From Phaseolus vulgaris (lineage: Eukaryota; Streptophyta; Magnoliopsida; Fabales; Fabaceae): a stretch of 64,000 nucleotides of DNA. The position numbers and the translations under genes were made by a program. The stretch is taken from contig NC_023756.2 in the NCBI RefSeq assembly GCF_000499845.2, forward strand, positions 9,345,344 through 9,409,343, written 5' to 3'. The notes under the pieces were generated by a model. The model saw only the letters and a program-made list of their open reading frames with translations. It ran no database searches and had not been told where the DNA came from. Positions within the stretch are counted from its first letter, which is position 1; each line of letters starts with the position of its first letter. Shown here piece after piece: positions 21,268 to 31,112 of this stretch.

Positions 21268-22360
21268 ATGGCTGATAGACTACCTTTTGGGGAAGGTGCT
21301 TCAATTAACAGACCACCTCTGTTTTGTGGTTTTGAACTACCAATTCTGGAAAGTAAGAATGAAAATATTTATGGAATCTCTTGACAAAGGAATTTGGGAT
21401 GCAATTGAAAATGGTCCTTTTGTCCTAAAGTTTGAAAAAGATGGATCTGTCATTGAGAAACCATGGTCTCAATGGACTGATGCAGAAAGCTAAAAGGCCA
21501 AATTCGATTGCATTGCCAAAAATATTATAACCTCTGCTTTAAATTCTGATGAGTTTTTCAGGGTCTCGCAATGCAAATCATCAAAAGAAATGTGGGACAC
21601 CTTGGAAGTCACTCATGAAGGAACAAATGAGGTGAAAAGTGCTAGAAAGCATGCTCTAATCCAAGAGTATGAGATCTTTAGAATGCTTAAAGGAGAAACA
21701 ATTGCTGAGGTGCAGAAAAGATTCACGCACATCATCAATCACCTTATGAGCCTTGACAAGACCTTTGATAAAGAAGAGCTGAACATCAAAATCATGAAAT
21801 GTCTTGATAGAGCATGGCAACCAAATGTAACTGCTATTTCCGAATCTAAAGATCTAACATCATTAAGTGTTGCTTCTTTGTTTGGAAAGCTTAGGGAACA
21901 TGAGTTAGAGATGAATAGACTCAATGTTCAAGAGAGTGAAGATAAGCACACAAGGAGCATAGCCTTAAAAACATCCAAGCATAAAGGAAAACAAGATTCC
22001 AGTGATGATAGTGATGAGGAAAACCTTACCTTGTTGTCAAGAAAGTTCAGCAAATTCCTAAAGAGAAACCGCAACAAAGACAGGTATGGAAACAAGAAAT
22101 CCAATGATTTTAATTCAAATAACTATACTTGTTTTGGTTGTGGTGAGCAAGGTCATATAAAGGCAGAATGTCCAAACAAAAGCAAGGAGAAAAAGCTCAA
22201 TTATAAGGAAAAGAAAGGCAAGACAAAAAGGGCCTACATAGCTTGAGATGAAAATGAGATATCATCATCAAGTTCTTCATCAAGTGAAGATGAGAAAGCA
22301 AACATCTGCTTGGTTGCTGAAAATGATGATGAATCTTGCAGCTCAAGTGAGGAAAACTAA
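21268..22360 (+). pseudogene. copia gag (UBN2 domain, CCHC knuckle), frameshifted
   Basis: ATG at 21268 begins the MADRLPFGEG-type start of legume copia gag. A one-base insertion near 21332 shifts the frame before the conserved NYQFWK segment. The main frame then runs to 22246, with a TAA at 21491-21493 inside the UBN2 region and a TGA at 22244-22246 in place of a Trp codon. A CX2CX4HX4C zinc knuckle (CFGCGEQGHIKAEC) is intact at about 22131-22172. Gag normally forms the virus-like particle and packages the RNA. Three lesions make this copy a pseudogene. Confidence 0.88.
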
Positions 22361-23115
22361 AGAAAAATGAGGGACTAAGTCATCTGATCAAGTTCTTGAA
22401 GAAAAAGACAGTCATTAAAGCTGAATCAATGCTATGCAAAAGACCTCAACAGTGAAAGGAGGCTTCTTGATCATAAAGCACATGGCTCATGGAAGAATTA
22501 ACATAAGGATAAGACTTTCCTTTATTTGTTCTTAATTTGTGTTGTAAAAGTCCTCTCTCATGGTTAAAAATCTTTTTAATACGCTTAGTATCATCTGCTT
22601 TGAATTCTTTCTGCTCATGGTTAAAATTCAAAAACAGTTTTAACTGTTGTAGAAAACAACCGATTGTTTCTTCGAAACAACCGATTATTTTGGGTCTGAC
22701 AGCATTATGAAGAAATTGTTTTAATTGCTATTTTGAATTTTTATCCGTTACAGATCAATTCAAAGAGAGAATCTTGGTCAAAGAATCTGTGTTGAAAGCT
22801 GATCACGTTCAGAAAGGAGTTACAACTGTCATAAAGGAAAATATTCAAAAAATCTTGGGAATTCAAGATCCTTAATGACTAGTCAAAGATCACATGTGAT
22901 TTTCAGCTTTTTCTGACGTATTATGTGCAGAGCAGAGTCAAGTCCTCTCTCTCTGAAAAATCAGGTACCCACTAAATAAAATTGAATGCTAATTGATTCT
23001 TTTTTTTTTGCTATAAAATCTGGTGTAGCTGATCTCTTCCACAAGAACAACCAATTGCAACATCTCTTGCAAAAATCTGTGAAGAAAGCTCTTCTCTGTT
23101 TTCTTCTCTGCCATC
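22361..23115. other. Internal region where pol is missing
   Basis: About 750 bp between gag and the env-like ORF holds no protease, integrase, RT or RNase H motif. An ACAACCGATTGTTT pair lies at 22657-22690, a motif otherwise confined to the LTRs, which suggests the region contains rearranged LTR-like or 3'-leader sequence. Confidence 0.5.
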
Positions 23116-24312
23116 ATGGAATCAACTCCTCCCACCTCAAAAAGAGTCAAAACCAGGGCTGTAAGGTCTGGAGGAAGGCTAGAAGGCTGATTTTCTGGAG
23201 ACAATGATCTTATTGAGAGATATAGGTATGAAACAAGTATAAAAAAGATAAACAACCCCAAGGTTGTATGCTTTGATTGGCTGAAAAGTCAAAAGCTTGA
23301 TAATGTGAGAAGGCTGCTCAAGGATCAATCTCTCAGAAAGTTCCTGGAGATGAAGGGAAACATATATCCAGATTTGGTGAGGGTGTTCTACACAAACCTA
23401 AAGTTTGAGGGAAACAATCTAGTTTCTCATGTGAAAGGTGTAGAAATGGAGATAACTCGTGAAGTATGGACTGTTGTTGCTGGTATCAAGTTTTCTGGTC
23501 TTAGAATCAACAAGGGAAACCTTGGAGTAGTGGAGGATTTTAACAAAATCCAATACTACAAGAGTTGCTTGAAGAATCAACTTGCTCAAGTAAGAACATG
23601 CTCGGTTGGAGGTCTAAAGCTTGATGAGAGATTGCTTGTTCTCATTGTGACTTGGATTCTAACTCCAAGGGGGAGTAATCATTCTGTTCTTATTGAAGAA
23701 GATCTGGTATATATCTTCTGCATCATGAAGAAAATCAGAATCAATTGGATTCACATCATCAAAGAGCACATGCAAAAAGCCATGAGGTTAAGTGACTATC
23801 ATTATCCATATGCTGTTTTGGTATCTAAATTTCTACTCTATTTTGAAGTGAACCTTGAAGATGAAACATTTGAGTTGGTCAAGTCAAATCAAGAGTTGAA
23901 CAATGGATCACTCAGCAAAATGGATTTTACCAAAGTAGGTGGAAAATGGATAAGCAAAGATGGTGACCTTGGTGCCTCATCTAGTGGTGCTGCTGATCTT
24001 GAACAAGATGAACCTGCTGATATGGATGTTCAACATGAAGATCCACCTGAAGATTATCAAGAAGAAAGGATGCAAACCATGTCTCCTTTTGAAAGACTCA
24101 TGGTGAATAGGCTTGATAGCTTCGCTGAAAATCAAAGGAGCCTTCATGATCTCTGTGTTAGTAATTTCCAGAGGATTGACACCAGATTTGCTGAGATTGG
24201 TTGTGTGTTCTTGAGGGGATCAAGATCAACAATCTTGGTGTTGGTGTGTTGGCCAAGAAGAGTGTGTTTCTTGAGGTGTTCAAGGTCATTCTCTTGGTTG
24301 TTGTGTAAGTGA
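23116..24312 (+). pseudogene. Sirevirus env-like / plant transposon protein ORF, fused into the LTR
   Basis: The ATG at 23116 opens a frame that continues to 24312, with one early TGA at 23188-23190. The motif set (PDLVRVFYTNL, VKGVEMEIT, VWTVVAGI, SNHSVLIEEDLVYIF) matches the 'putative plant transposon protein' domain often found downstream of pol in Sirevirus and Athila elements. A coiled-coil-like FQRIDTRFAEI tail follows at ~24165-24197. From 24187 the DNA is LTR sequence, so the last ~40 residues are translated LTR and not native. The role of these env-like proteins in plants is unknown. Confidence 0.7.
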
Positions 24313-24671
24313 TCAAGTTGTGATTGCTTAGTGGATTTCCTCAAGGTTTATGAGAAGACTGGATGTAGCTCTGGATTTGGAGTGAACCAGTATAAACATC
24401 TGTGTGCAATCTCTCTATCCTTAACTCTTTAAATTTAGTTTTATTTGTTGTTTGCTGATATAAACAACCGATTGTTTCTGTGAAACAACCGATTGTTTTT
24501 GTGAAACAACCGATTGTTTTTCTGGTTGTGCTGTTTTTGTTTGCTGTTTTTGGTAAACTGAATTTCTTATCAATAGTTTCCTGAGATAAATTCATTCTTG
24601 TTTTAAAATTTTACGAAAATCCTCTTTAAACAATTCACCCCCCCTCTAGTTTAAAGCCATCCATTCTAACA
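24187..24671 (+). repeat. 5'-truncated 3' LTR of the Sirevirus-type element
   Basis: Aligns with 20744-21207. The first 686 bp of the LTR are missing, and the join lies within the shared string TTTGCTGAGATT, which also fits the coding sequence of the env-like tail. A 21-bp unit containing one extra ACAACCGATTGTT copy makes it longer than the matching part of the 5' LTR. Confidence 0.85.
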
Positions 24672-24888
24672 CACTAAGCGCACCCCTAGGTCCTTATCAC
24701 CCCTTCCTTGCCGCCTATGCCTTATGCATGAAGGATTACCTTAATTATACAAAAAATGGACTTATACATACACCAGGGGCCCAATCATATGGCCGGCTAT
24801 TTTGGCCTAAGAGCCGATTTGACCTGTCTGTGCCATGTGCTAAGGCCTGACCACTGAGTGCTGAGTTTTGAGCATTCTGGTCCAGTAC
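24672..24888 (-). mobile_element. Gypsy LTR, part 2
   Basis: Continues the LTR interrupted at 20057 and starts with the duplicated CACTA. It shares with the solo LTR at 47571-48299 the 'ggggccca...' block and the terminal 'ctgg(t)ccagtaca'; the right end CA is at 24888. Confidence 0.6.
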
Positions 24889-27576
24889 AACTACCACAAA
24901 ATGATTTTTTTGATGCTTCTTCTCTCTTTAGTTTTCTTTATAAACTATTTTTAAAAAAAAACAGACTATTTGTTTTAAAAGTTATCTAGAAATTTTCCAT
25001 TGAATCGTTCTTAGAGTGATTATTATTTTTTATTTTAGGAGTTTCCTGATCGTCTAAATTCTATAATCAGATGTTACACATAATGTAACAGTGTAAAGAA
25101 AAAAAATTAAGAACCAGAAGCCACAAACCCCTCTCCATACAGTTCTTTTTTCTTATTTATTTTTGTCTCCATCTCTCTCAATTTCCATTCTCTCCATTCT
25201 CTCTTAATTTTCTCTCCCAATTTTCACCTATTTTAGAATCTGATCAGGCCACATTGTAGCAAAGGATTTAAGGAACATTTCTACCCGATCAGATTTTCAA
25301 ACAGAATAAGTTCATTTTTGCTCTATAGATCATTTGTTCTCTGTTTTTTCTTAGGATTTAGTCATCAATCTTGGTGAGGTCAGTTGAAAAGAGTAATCCT
25401 CTCAACTTATTATACTATATACTGAATTTCTGTTCTATTTGGATAACTTGGATTAGGTCCTTAAGTATTGAAGCTTATACATACCAAGGGGATAAAATTC
25501 TAGAAGTTGCTTGGAAAGCAAACAATTAAGGTAAGGGAAGCTAATTTTAGTCTTTAATAGCACCCTAGGGTAAAAGATCTGGATGTGGAGGGGACGTGGT
25601 CCCAATATTCAATTTCTCTTGCAGGGATGTTGTTTGTTTATATATTGTGTTGTTTGTTTATATATTATTTAAAGTTGTAGAAATATTAGATTTTGATGAT
25701 TTAGTATTTAAATGTTGTTTTTTTTATGATAAATAGACTTTTGAATGTTGTGGATTGAGTTTTGAATGTTGTGGATTGCGTTTTGAATGATACTGTATGA
25801 TGAAAATGGTATGAAATTGAATTTACACATTTGGGATAATGTATAGACCAATGTTTGTTGTGTATTAAGTATTGATGTCTATGTGGTAACAGAGATCTCC
25901 GAACTTCACTGATGATCTAAGTCACATAGACTAAGATATTAGGTGGTGAGAAGTTGATGGGGGAGTTCATGCACATCGTGACATATGAGATGCACGACTT
26001 GGGTTGTATTGGACTTACCCTGATCCTTTATGTTCGATTTACGGGTCTTCCGGAAGGCGTCAATTGTTATTCTGTTTGTTGAATATTCTGGATGTGTAGA
26101 CCCATGTGAGATCTATGTGACGACGTAGAAAAAAGATAAGAACATAGTCGTGACCCCTCCCTCCCTTTCACCCTTTCTCTCTCCTTCTCCCTTCTCTCTT
26201 CCATTTCTCTTCCATAACTCATCTATTTCAAATCTTGATCACACCCTACAGTAGCTGAGGAGTCAGGCCACATTTCTACTCGATCATATTTTCAAATAGA
26301 GTAAATTCATTTTTACTCTAAAGTTTCCTTATTCTTTGTTTTTCTCTATGATTTAGTCATCAATCTTAGTGGAGTCATGCGAGAAAAGTGTTTCTCTCAA
26401 TTTGATTAAGCTCATACTAAATTTTGGCATTTTTGGATAACTTGCTTTAGGTTCCTAAATTTTTGGAGTTGTTCCCCTGTCTGAGGTAGAATTTTCATTC
26501 GAATAAGGAATTTCAGGTAAGGGAAACTAACTTTAAATTTTAATAGTACCCTAGGCTAGAAGAATTCGAATAAGGAATTTCAGGTAAGGGAAACTAACTT
26601 TAAGTTTTAATAGTACCCTAGGCTAGAATATTTGGATGTGGAGGGGACGTGGTTCCAATATTCAATTTATCTTGCAGGGATGTTGTTTGTTTATATATTG
26701 TATTGTTTGTTTATATATTGTGCTATTTGTTTATATATTGTTTAAACTTGTACAAATATTAGATTTTGATGGTTTAATATTTAAGTGTTATATTTTTTTA
26801 TGTTAAATAAGATTTTAAATATTGTGGATTGTGTTTTGAATGATATTGTATGATGAAAATGGTATGAAATTGAATTCATACATTTGGGATAATGTATGGA
26901 TTGATGTTTGTTTGTGTATTAAGTATTGATGCCTATGTGGTAACAAAGATCTCTGAGTTTCACTGATGATCTAAGTCACATGGACTAAGATATCAGGTGG
27001 TGAGAAGTTGATGGGGGAGTTCATGAACACCATGACATATGAGATGCACGACTTGAGTTATATTGAACTTACCCTGATCCTTTTTGTTGGATTCGCTGAT
27101 AATCTTTGGATCAGATGTTACTCTATGGTAGGACTTACTTAATACGGGTCTTCCGGAAGGCGTCAGTTGTTATTATGTTTGTTGAATATCATGGATGTGT
27201 AGATCCATGTGGGATCTATGTGATTTTTATGTTGGGATTTGAAGAAGATTGAATAATTGAGAAATTGATCCATGTAATTTGGTTTTCTCTTTTGATAAAT
27301 TATTTTTTTTACTAGCTTACCCTTACTTTTTTTGTTATGTTTGAACTGCGATGAATGTATTATGTACATGAGCAGATAATCATGCAGGTGTAAGAGAGTT
27401 TGAAAGACTTTAGAATTTGTTTTGAGTTATGAATTGTAAATATTTATATTTCTATAAGTACTAATCATGCATTAAGAATATTTTGAAAAACTCTAAATTT
27501 TTAGAAACTTATAAAAGTTGTTGAAACCTATAAAACTTGTATTATAATAGTTATAGGTATTTTTGGGATGTAACAG
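24889..27576 (-). mobile_element. Minus-strand gypsy LTR-like block with internal ~1-kb tandem duplication
   Basis: The right end reads TGTTACATCCC on the minus strand (ending 27576), like the LTR-like start at 403. Two diverged copies of about 1 kb lie head to tail (about 25220-26130 and 26225-27220). Both contain GGCCACAT..TTTCTAC.CGATCA, 'accctagg', 'gtggaggggacgtggt', a TTGTTTGTTTATATAT run, 'gttgatgggggagttcatg' and GGGTCTTCCGGAAGGCGTCA. Inside copy 2 a ~65-bp piece (GAATAAGGAATTTCAGGTAA start) is itself doubled at about 26502-26633. No coding motif. Confidence 0.55.
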
Positions 27577-29225
27577 TTATTCACAACATTTATGTATATT
27601 TATTTGCATATTGTTGGAATTATTATTTAATTTGATTCAAAATTTTAATTCATAAATTTAAATACCAAAAATTTTTAAAAATAAATATTTACATATAATA
27701 CAGAGAAAATATAATTTTAACTGAAAAATGAAAATACACTAACAGTATGTTTAAGTTTTATCCCCATTATTTGATTATGAAATTTATCGACCGAGTGAAC
27801 AGTATGGTCAGATGAGTTAAACTGAGCGTGGATGAATTTATTTTTTAAAGTTTTATACTTTATAATACTTTTTTGAAATAGATAAAATATTAATATATTA
27901 GTAATATAAATTTCATATCATCTGTCAAATATTAAAAATATAATCGTAACAGTATTTTTGATGAAATTAAAGTCGTGAAATATGATTTTTTTAATAGTCT
28001 AATTTATTGATGAATCACATTTACCAGTCTAATTAGACTATTAATCTATTAGTAATATAAATTTCATATCATCTGTCAAATATTAAAAATATAATCGTAA
28101 CAGTATTTTTTATGAAATTAAAGTCCTGAAATATGATTTTTTTAATAGTCTAATTTATTGATGAATCACATTTACCAGTGAAATTTTTTTAAATTCAAAT
28201 TGAAATCTCTTTGGTGAGGTTATTGTAGATTTAAAAGCGTGGAAAATACGGATATAAAAAAATTATTCTTTCATATCATATCAAATCTAATTCCTCAAAT
28301 TTACTATCTCATATTCATTCTTTAATTTAAACAACAAAGTATAAAATTGATTTAGCAACTAAAATTTTAAAACAGTGGCATAGTGATGCATATAATTTTA
28401 AAGAAAAAAAAATTAAGAATATTTAATAAAAAAATGTATTAATTTTTTTCAATCTATTTCTGTTTGATTTTCTTAATTTTTTTAAAAATTATATTCTTAT
28501 AACTGGAATTTCTTAGAAGCTATTTTTTTTAATTAAATGTAGAGATTAAATATATAAAAAAAATAGTTACAAACACAAAATACTACACTTGAAAAATAAA
28601 ATATATTTAAATTACTATTACTAAATTACAAATATTTAAATATATTATATATTACGAAATATTTAAGTTTACACTTTTAGTTTAATAAAAATGCACCAAG
28701 AATGTAAACGTTTTTATATTTTCCGTCATCCACGTATCTTCATTTATAATAACTTGCTGAATTTTATAATAATTATTTTAAAGAAGAATTTCTAATTTAA
28801 TTATAAAAATTATACTTATAATACAAGCAAATTATATTATTGTTTTTATTTAATAATTTAAAAAGTTATTATAAAATCAAAAGATGTTCCTATAACAAAA
28901 TTTATTTAATAACTAATATTTATTATAGTATTTAGATAATAAGTAAATGAATGGTGAGGAATAATAAAAAGTAATACTAAGTTTAATTTTTAAATATTTA
29001 ACAAGTTTATTAAGTGTGAGTAAGTAAAAGTTGTTTCAAGTAAAAAATTGATTTAGTGCATCATTTGTTAGACATCTTATGTAGTATTATCATGATGGAA
29101 AACTAGTTAGAGATTTCTGGAAAAAATTAAAATCTCCACTCAAACTTCAAATTAAATATAAGATTTTAGTAACATTTGTTTTTCCTGAAAAATTTCTTGT
29201 TTATAATGTAAATGTATAACATCAT
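27577..29225. other. AT-rich DNA with a 151-bp tandem duplication
   Basis: The segments from about 27890 and 28041 repeat each other with a 151-bp offset ('gtaatataaatttcatatca...' at 27901 and 28052), ending at 'tttaccagt' (28020 and 28171). Identity is near-perfect by eye, with a few substitutions. No gene seen in the rest. Confidence 0.7.
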
Positions 29226-29405
29226 TCATCTTACAATCTCGCTTGTAATATGGTTTCCCAGTTTCACAGTACCATAGTCACTTTTTTTATAATTTGAAAA
29301 TAAATCATCATGTGAACTTACATGGAAAGAGGCACCAGAGTCAACGATCCAAGATGCAACATTTAGGTAATTGTCTTCTCCTAAGAAAACATCATTTTCT
29401 ATAAC
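29226..29405 (-). pseudogene. copia protease fragment
   Basis: On the minus strand a 59-codon stretch contains WIVDSGASFHV, the aspartic-protease active site of Ty1/copia polyproteins (D-S-G-A), followed by the usual YGTVKLGNH segment, and stops with TGA at 29226-29228. Only this scrap survives; gag and the integrase core are absent. The upstream side is cut off at the LTR-like start at 29407. Confidence 0.85.
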
Positions 29406-29406
29406 G

Positions 29407-30290
29407 TGTTGGGTTTATTAGTGTCTAAGTTCAAGAGGTTGGTGAATTGGACTTATATATCTTTTATAAATAAAATTGTTTTAAGAAAACCTGGCAGAAA
29501 AGAATAGATTGAACCTCCAAGTCATCAAAACATAAATTAGAGCTTTGGTCAGAAGAATACAAGAAAATTGAGTTTTTGTTGACTACTCAACATCATTTTT
29601 GGGTCAAGCTTTAGCTTAAATAAATTGTATAAAGTTGATTTGGATTTCATGGGCCATGTATTGGGCCTAGTAGCATAAAATAATGGGACCAAATATTTGG
29701 GCCAAGTAGCATAGGTTTTTGGACTTGTATTTGGGCCAATAGTAAAATAGGTTTAATTAAGGTTAAAAGTGACTAGTTAGGGTAACAATTGGGCTTCTTT
29801 AAGCCCAATATAACCCTAAAACGTCTAGGGTATATTGGAGGACAAAAATTACCTTGACATGGAGCACATGGAGGTCCACGTGGCAGCTTAGGAGTGAAGA
29901 GGATTTAGCATGGAAGGTGTGAGCTAAACATGGAAAGCACGACTCCACATGACACCTTCTCATTGGAGAGTTTTATTTTGAATTTTCAAATTTTGGCTTC
30001 AAAATTTTCAATCCTCTCTCCTATAAATTGAGGTGCTTGGCTCATGAATTACTAAGATCAATATACGAGTGAATTGCTGCTCAAGTTTGCAAGCTTTCTC
30101 ACTCCCTTGTCTAGACCTTTTTAGGATAGACACCTTGATTTTCTTCTTCACCTTTCCAAGTGATATGGCCCAACCAATCACTCTCCCTACCTGCACATTT
30201 AAGGAAACCATAGCTCCATTGAATCCCTCCTTGTTCCATCTCCTTCATCAAACTTTCGCCAACTTCCACAAAAGTTCAAGAAAACAAATC
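29407..30290 (+). mobile_element. LTR-like block (solo LTR or remnant)
   Basis: Starts TGTTGGGTTT next to the copia scrap. It has several 'gggcc(a/t)' and 'agcccaa' strings, a TATA-like 'cctataaattgaggtgctt' at about 30020 and a downstream 'cttgtctagacctttt'. The same order occurs in the insertion inside the LINE (33922-34920: 'gctataaatagaggtgctt', 'ctagtcttatctt'), so the two are probably members of one LTR family. End and target duplications were not found. Confidence 0.5.
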
Positions 30291-30292
30291 GG

Positions 30293-30619
30293 TCATGAAG
30301 GCAACACCATCAAGACAGGTTTCAAAATAATCACTTTAGATAAAAATCCATCTAAAGCATAAAGACCCCTGAAACAAGTAAGGATGTCCAAGATGCATGA
30401 ATCAACCCACTCATAGGTAGGACAATCAGACAGTCGACTCGCAAGGTCAATCACCTGTTCTAAACAAACCACACCTCTTGTATAGTTAGATACAAAATGT
30501 GTATGCTCAGAAGATGCAGAAGAACTCAATATAATGTTAGAAGACCTAATAGAAGAAGTCATTACTAACCTCTTCGAATGAAAACATGAAGGGGAAGAAA
30601 CTTGAATAGGACTTGACAT
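30293..30619 (-). CDS. Unidentified 108-residue ORF with its own TATA box
   Basis: ATG at 30619, stop at 30293. The protein is Ser-rich at the start (residues 1-40), followed by a compact segment with YTRGVVCLEQVIDLASRL, CPTYEWVD and a 'FRGLYALDGF'-type stretch. I do not recognise the family. It may be the first exon of a longer TE-encoded protein, since the frame ends without an obvious domain end. A TATA box lies 72 bp upstream (30691-30700), and the far upstream DNA has LTR-U3 character. Possibly a retroelement-encoded ORF. Confidence 0.4.
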   Translation of the reverse strand: MSSPIQVSSPSCFHSKRLVMTSSIRSSNIILSSSASSEHTHFVSNYTRGVVCLEQVIDLASRLSDCPTYEWVDSCILDILTCFRGLYALDGFLSKVIILKPVLMVLPS

Positions 30620-30690
30620 TCAGATAACTCTTGATAAACTGAATAACATAGAAAGTGATAGTAAATGTTGCAATGTTCTATTGACGTTTC

Positions 30691-30700
30691 TATTTATAGA
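30691..30700 (-). promoter_or_regulatory. TATA box of the unidentified ORF
   Basis: TCTATAAATA on the minus strand, in the context CTTCTCTATAAATAGAAACG. It leaves a ~50-nt 5' UTR before the ATG at 30619. Confidence 0.5.
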
Positions 30701-31086
30701 GAAGAAATGCAGAGAGAGTGAAGTGTCCACCTTTCGGCATCGTTAGATTGTCTTTCATCCAAGGAAAACATTCGAAATGACACCATCGTCAGATCTTTTT
30801 TATCAAACAATGCACGCTTGAACAACGCATTGAAAAGATATAAGTCACATCTCTGACAATGCATTGAATGTGTCCATGTCACATTTAACCTCGGGGTACC
30901 CAAAAATCACATATCAGCTTTTCAGAAACAAACGTTCCTCGAGCTTGGGGTCAAGTGTACCGATCGGTACTGAATGAGCCAGTCACTCGACCTCGGGGAT
31001 TGACTTACTGTATCAAAATACATTTAAGTAACTCAATTTAAATCCCTTGACTTATTTAGTTCTATAATCTATATTTCTATTTATTT
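30701..31086 (-). other. LTR-U3-like promoter region
   Basis: On the minus strand this contains 'gaccccaagctcgagg' and the palindromic TACCGATCGGTA (near 30959), both typical of legume LTR promoters. No coding function. Confidence 0.35.
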
Positions 31087-31112
31087 ACTTGTGATACATA
31101 GAAGTGAGAAAA

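Larger units (their letters stand above)
20058..24671 (+). mobile_element. Deleted Sirevirus-type Ty1/copia retrotransposon
   Basis: A 5' LTR (20058-21207) starts TGTTGAACC and ends TTCTAACA. A tRNA-Met-type PBS follows, then gag, then about 0.8 kb without pol, then an env-like ORF and a 5'-truncated 3' LTR (24187-24671). CACTA flanks both sides (20053-20057 and 24672-24676), proving a single insertion event into the gypsy LTR. Protease, integrase and RT are gone, so the element is defective. Gag followed by a retained env-like gene is a Sirevirus layout. The 3' LTR has three ACAACCGATTGTT motifs in a cluster where the 5' LTR has two. Confidence 0.88.

Noticed and set aside
20053..24676. CACTA transposon suggested by CACTA at both borders
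   Set aside because: The CACTA strings are the 5-bp target duplication of a copia element with TG...CA LTRs, not terminal inverted repeats.
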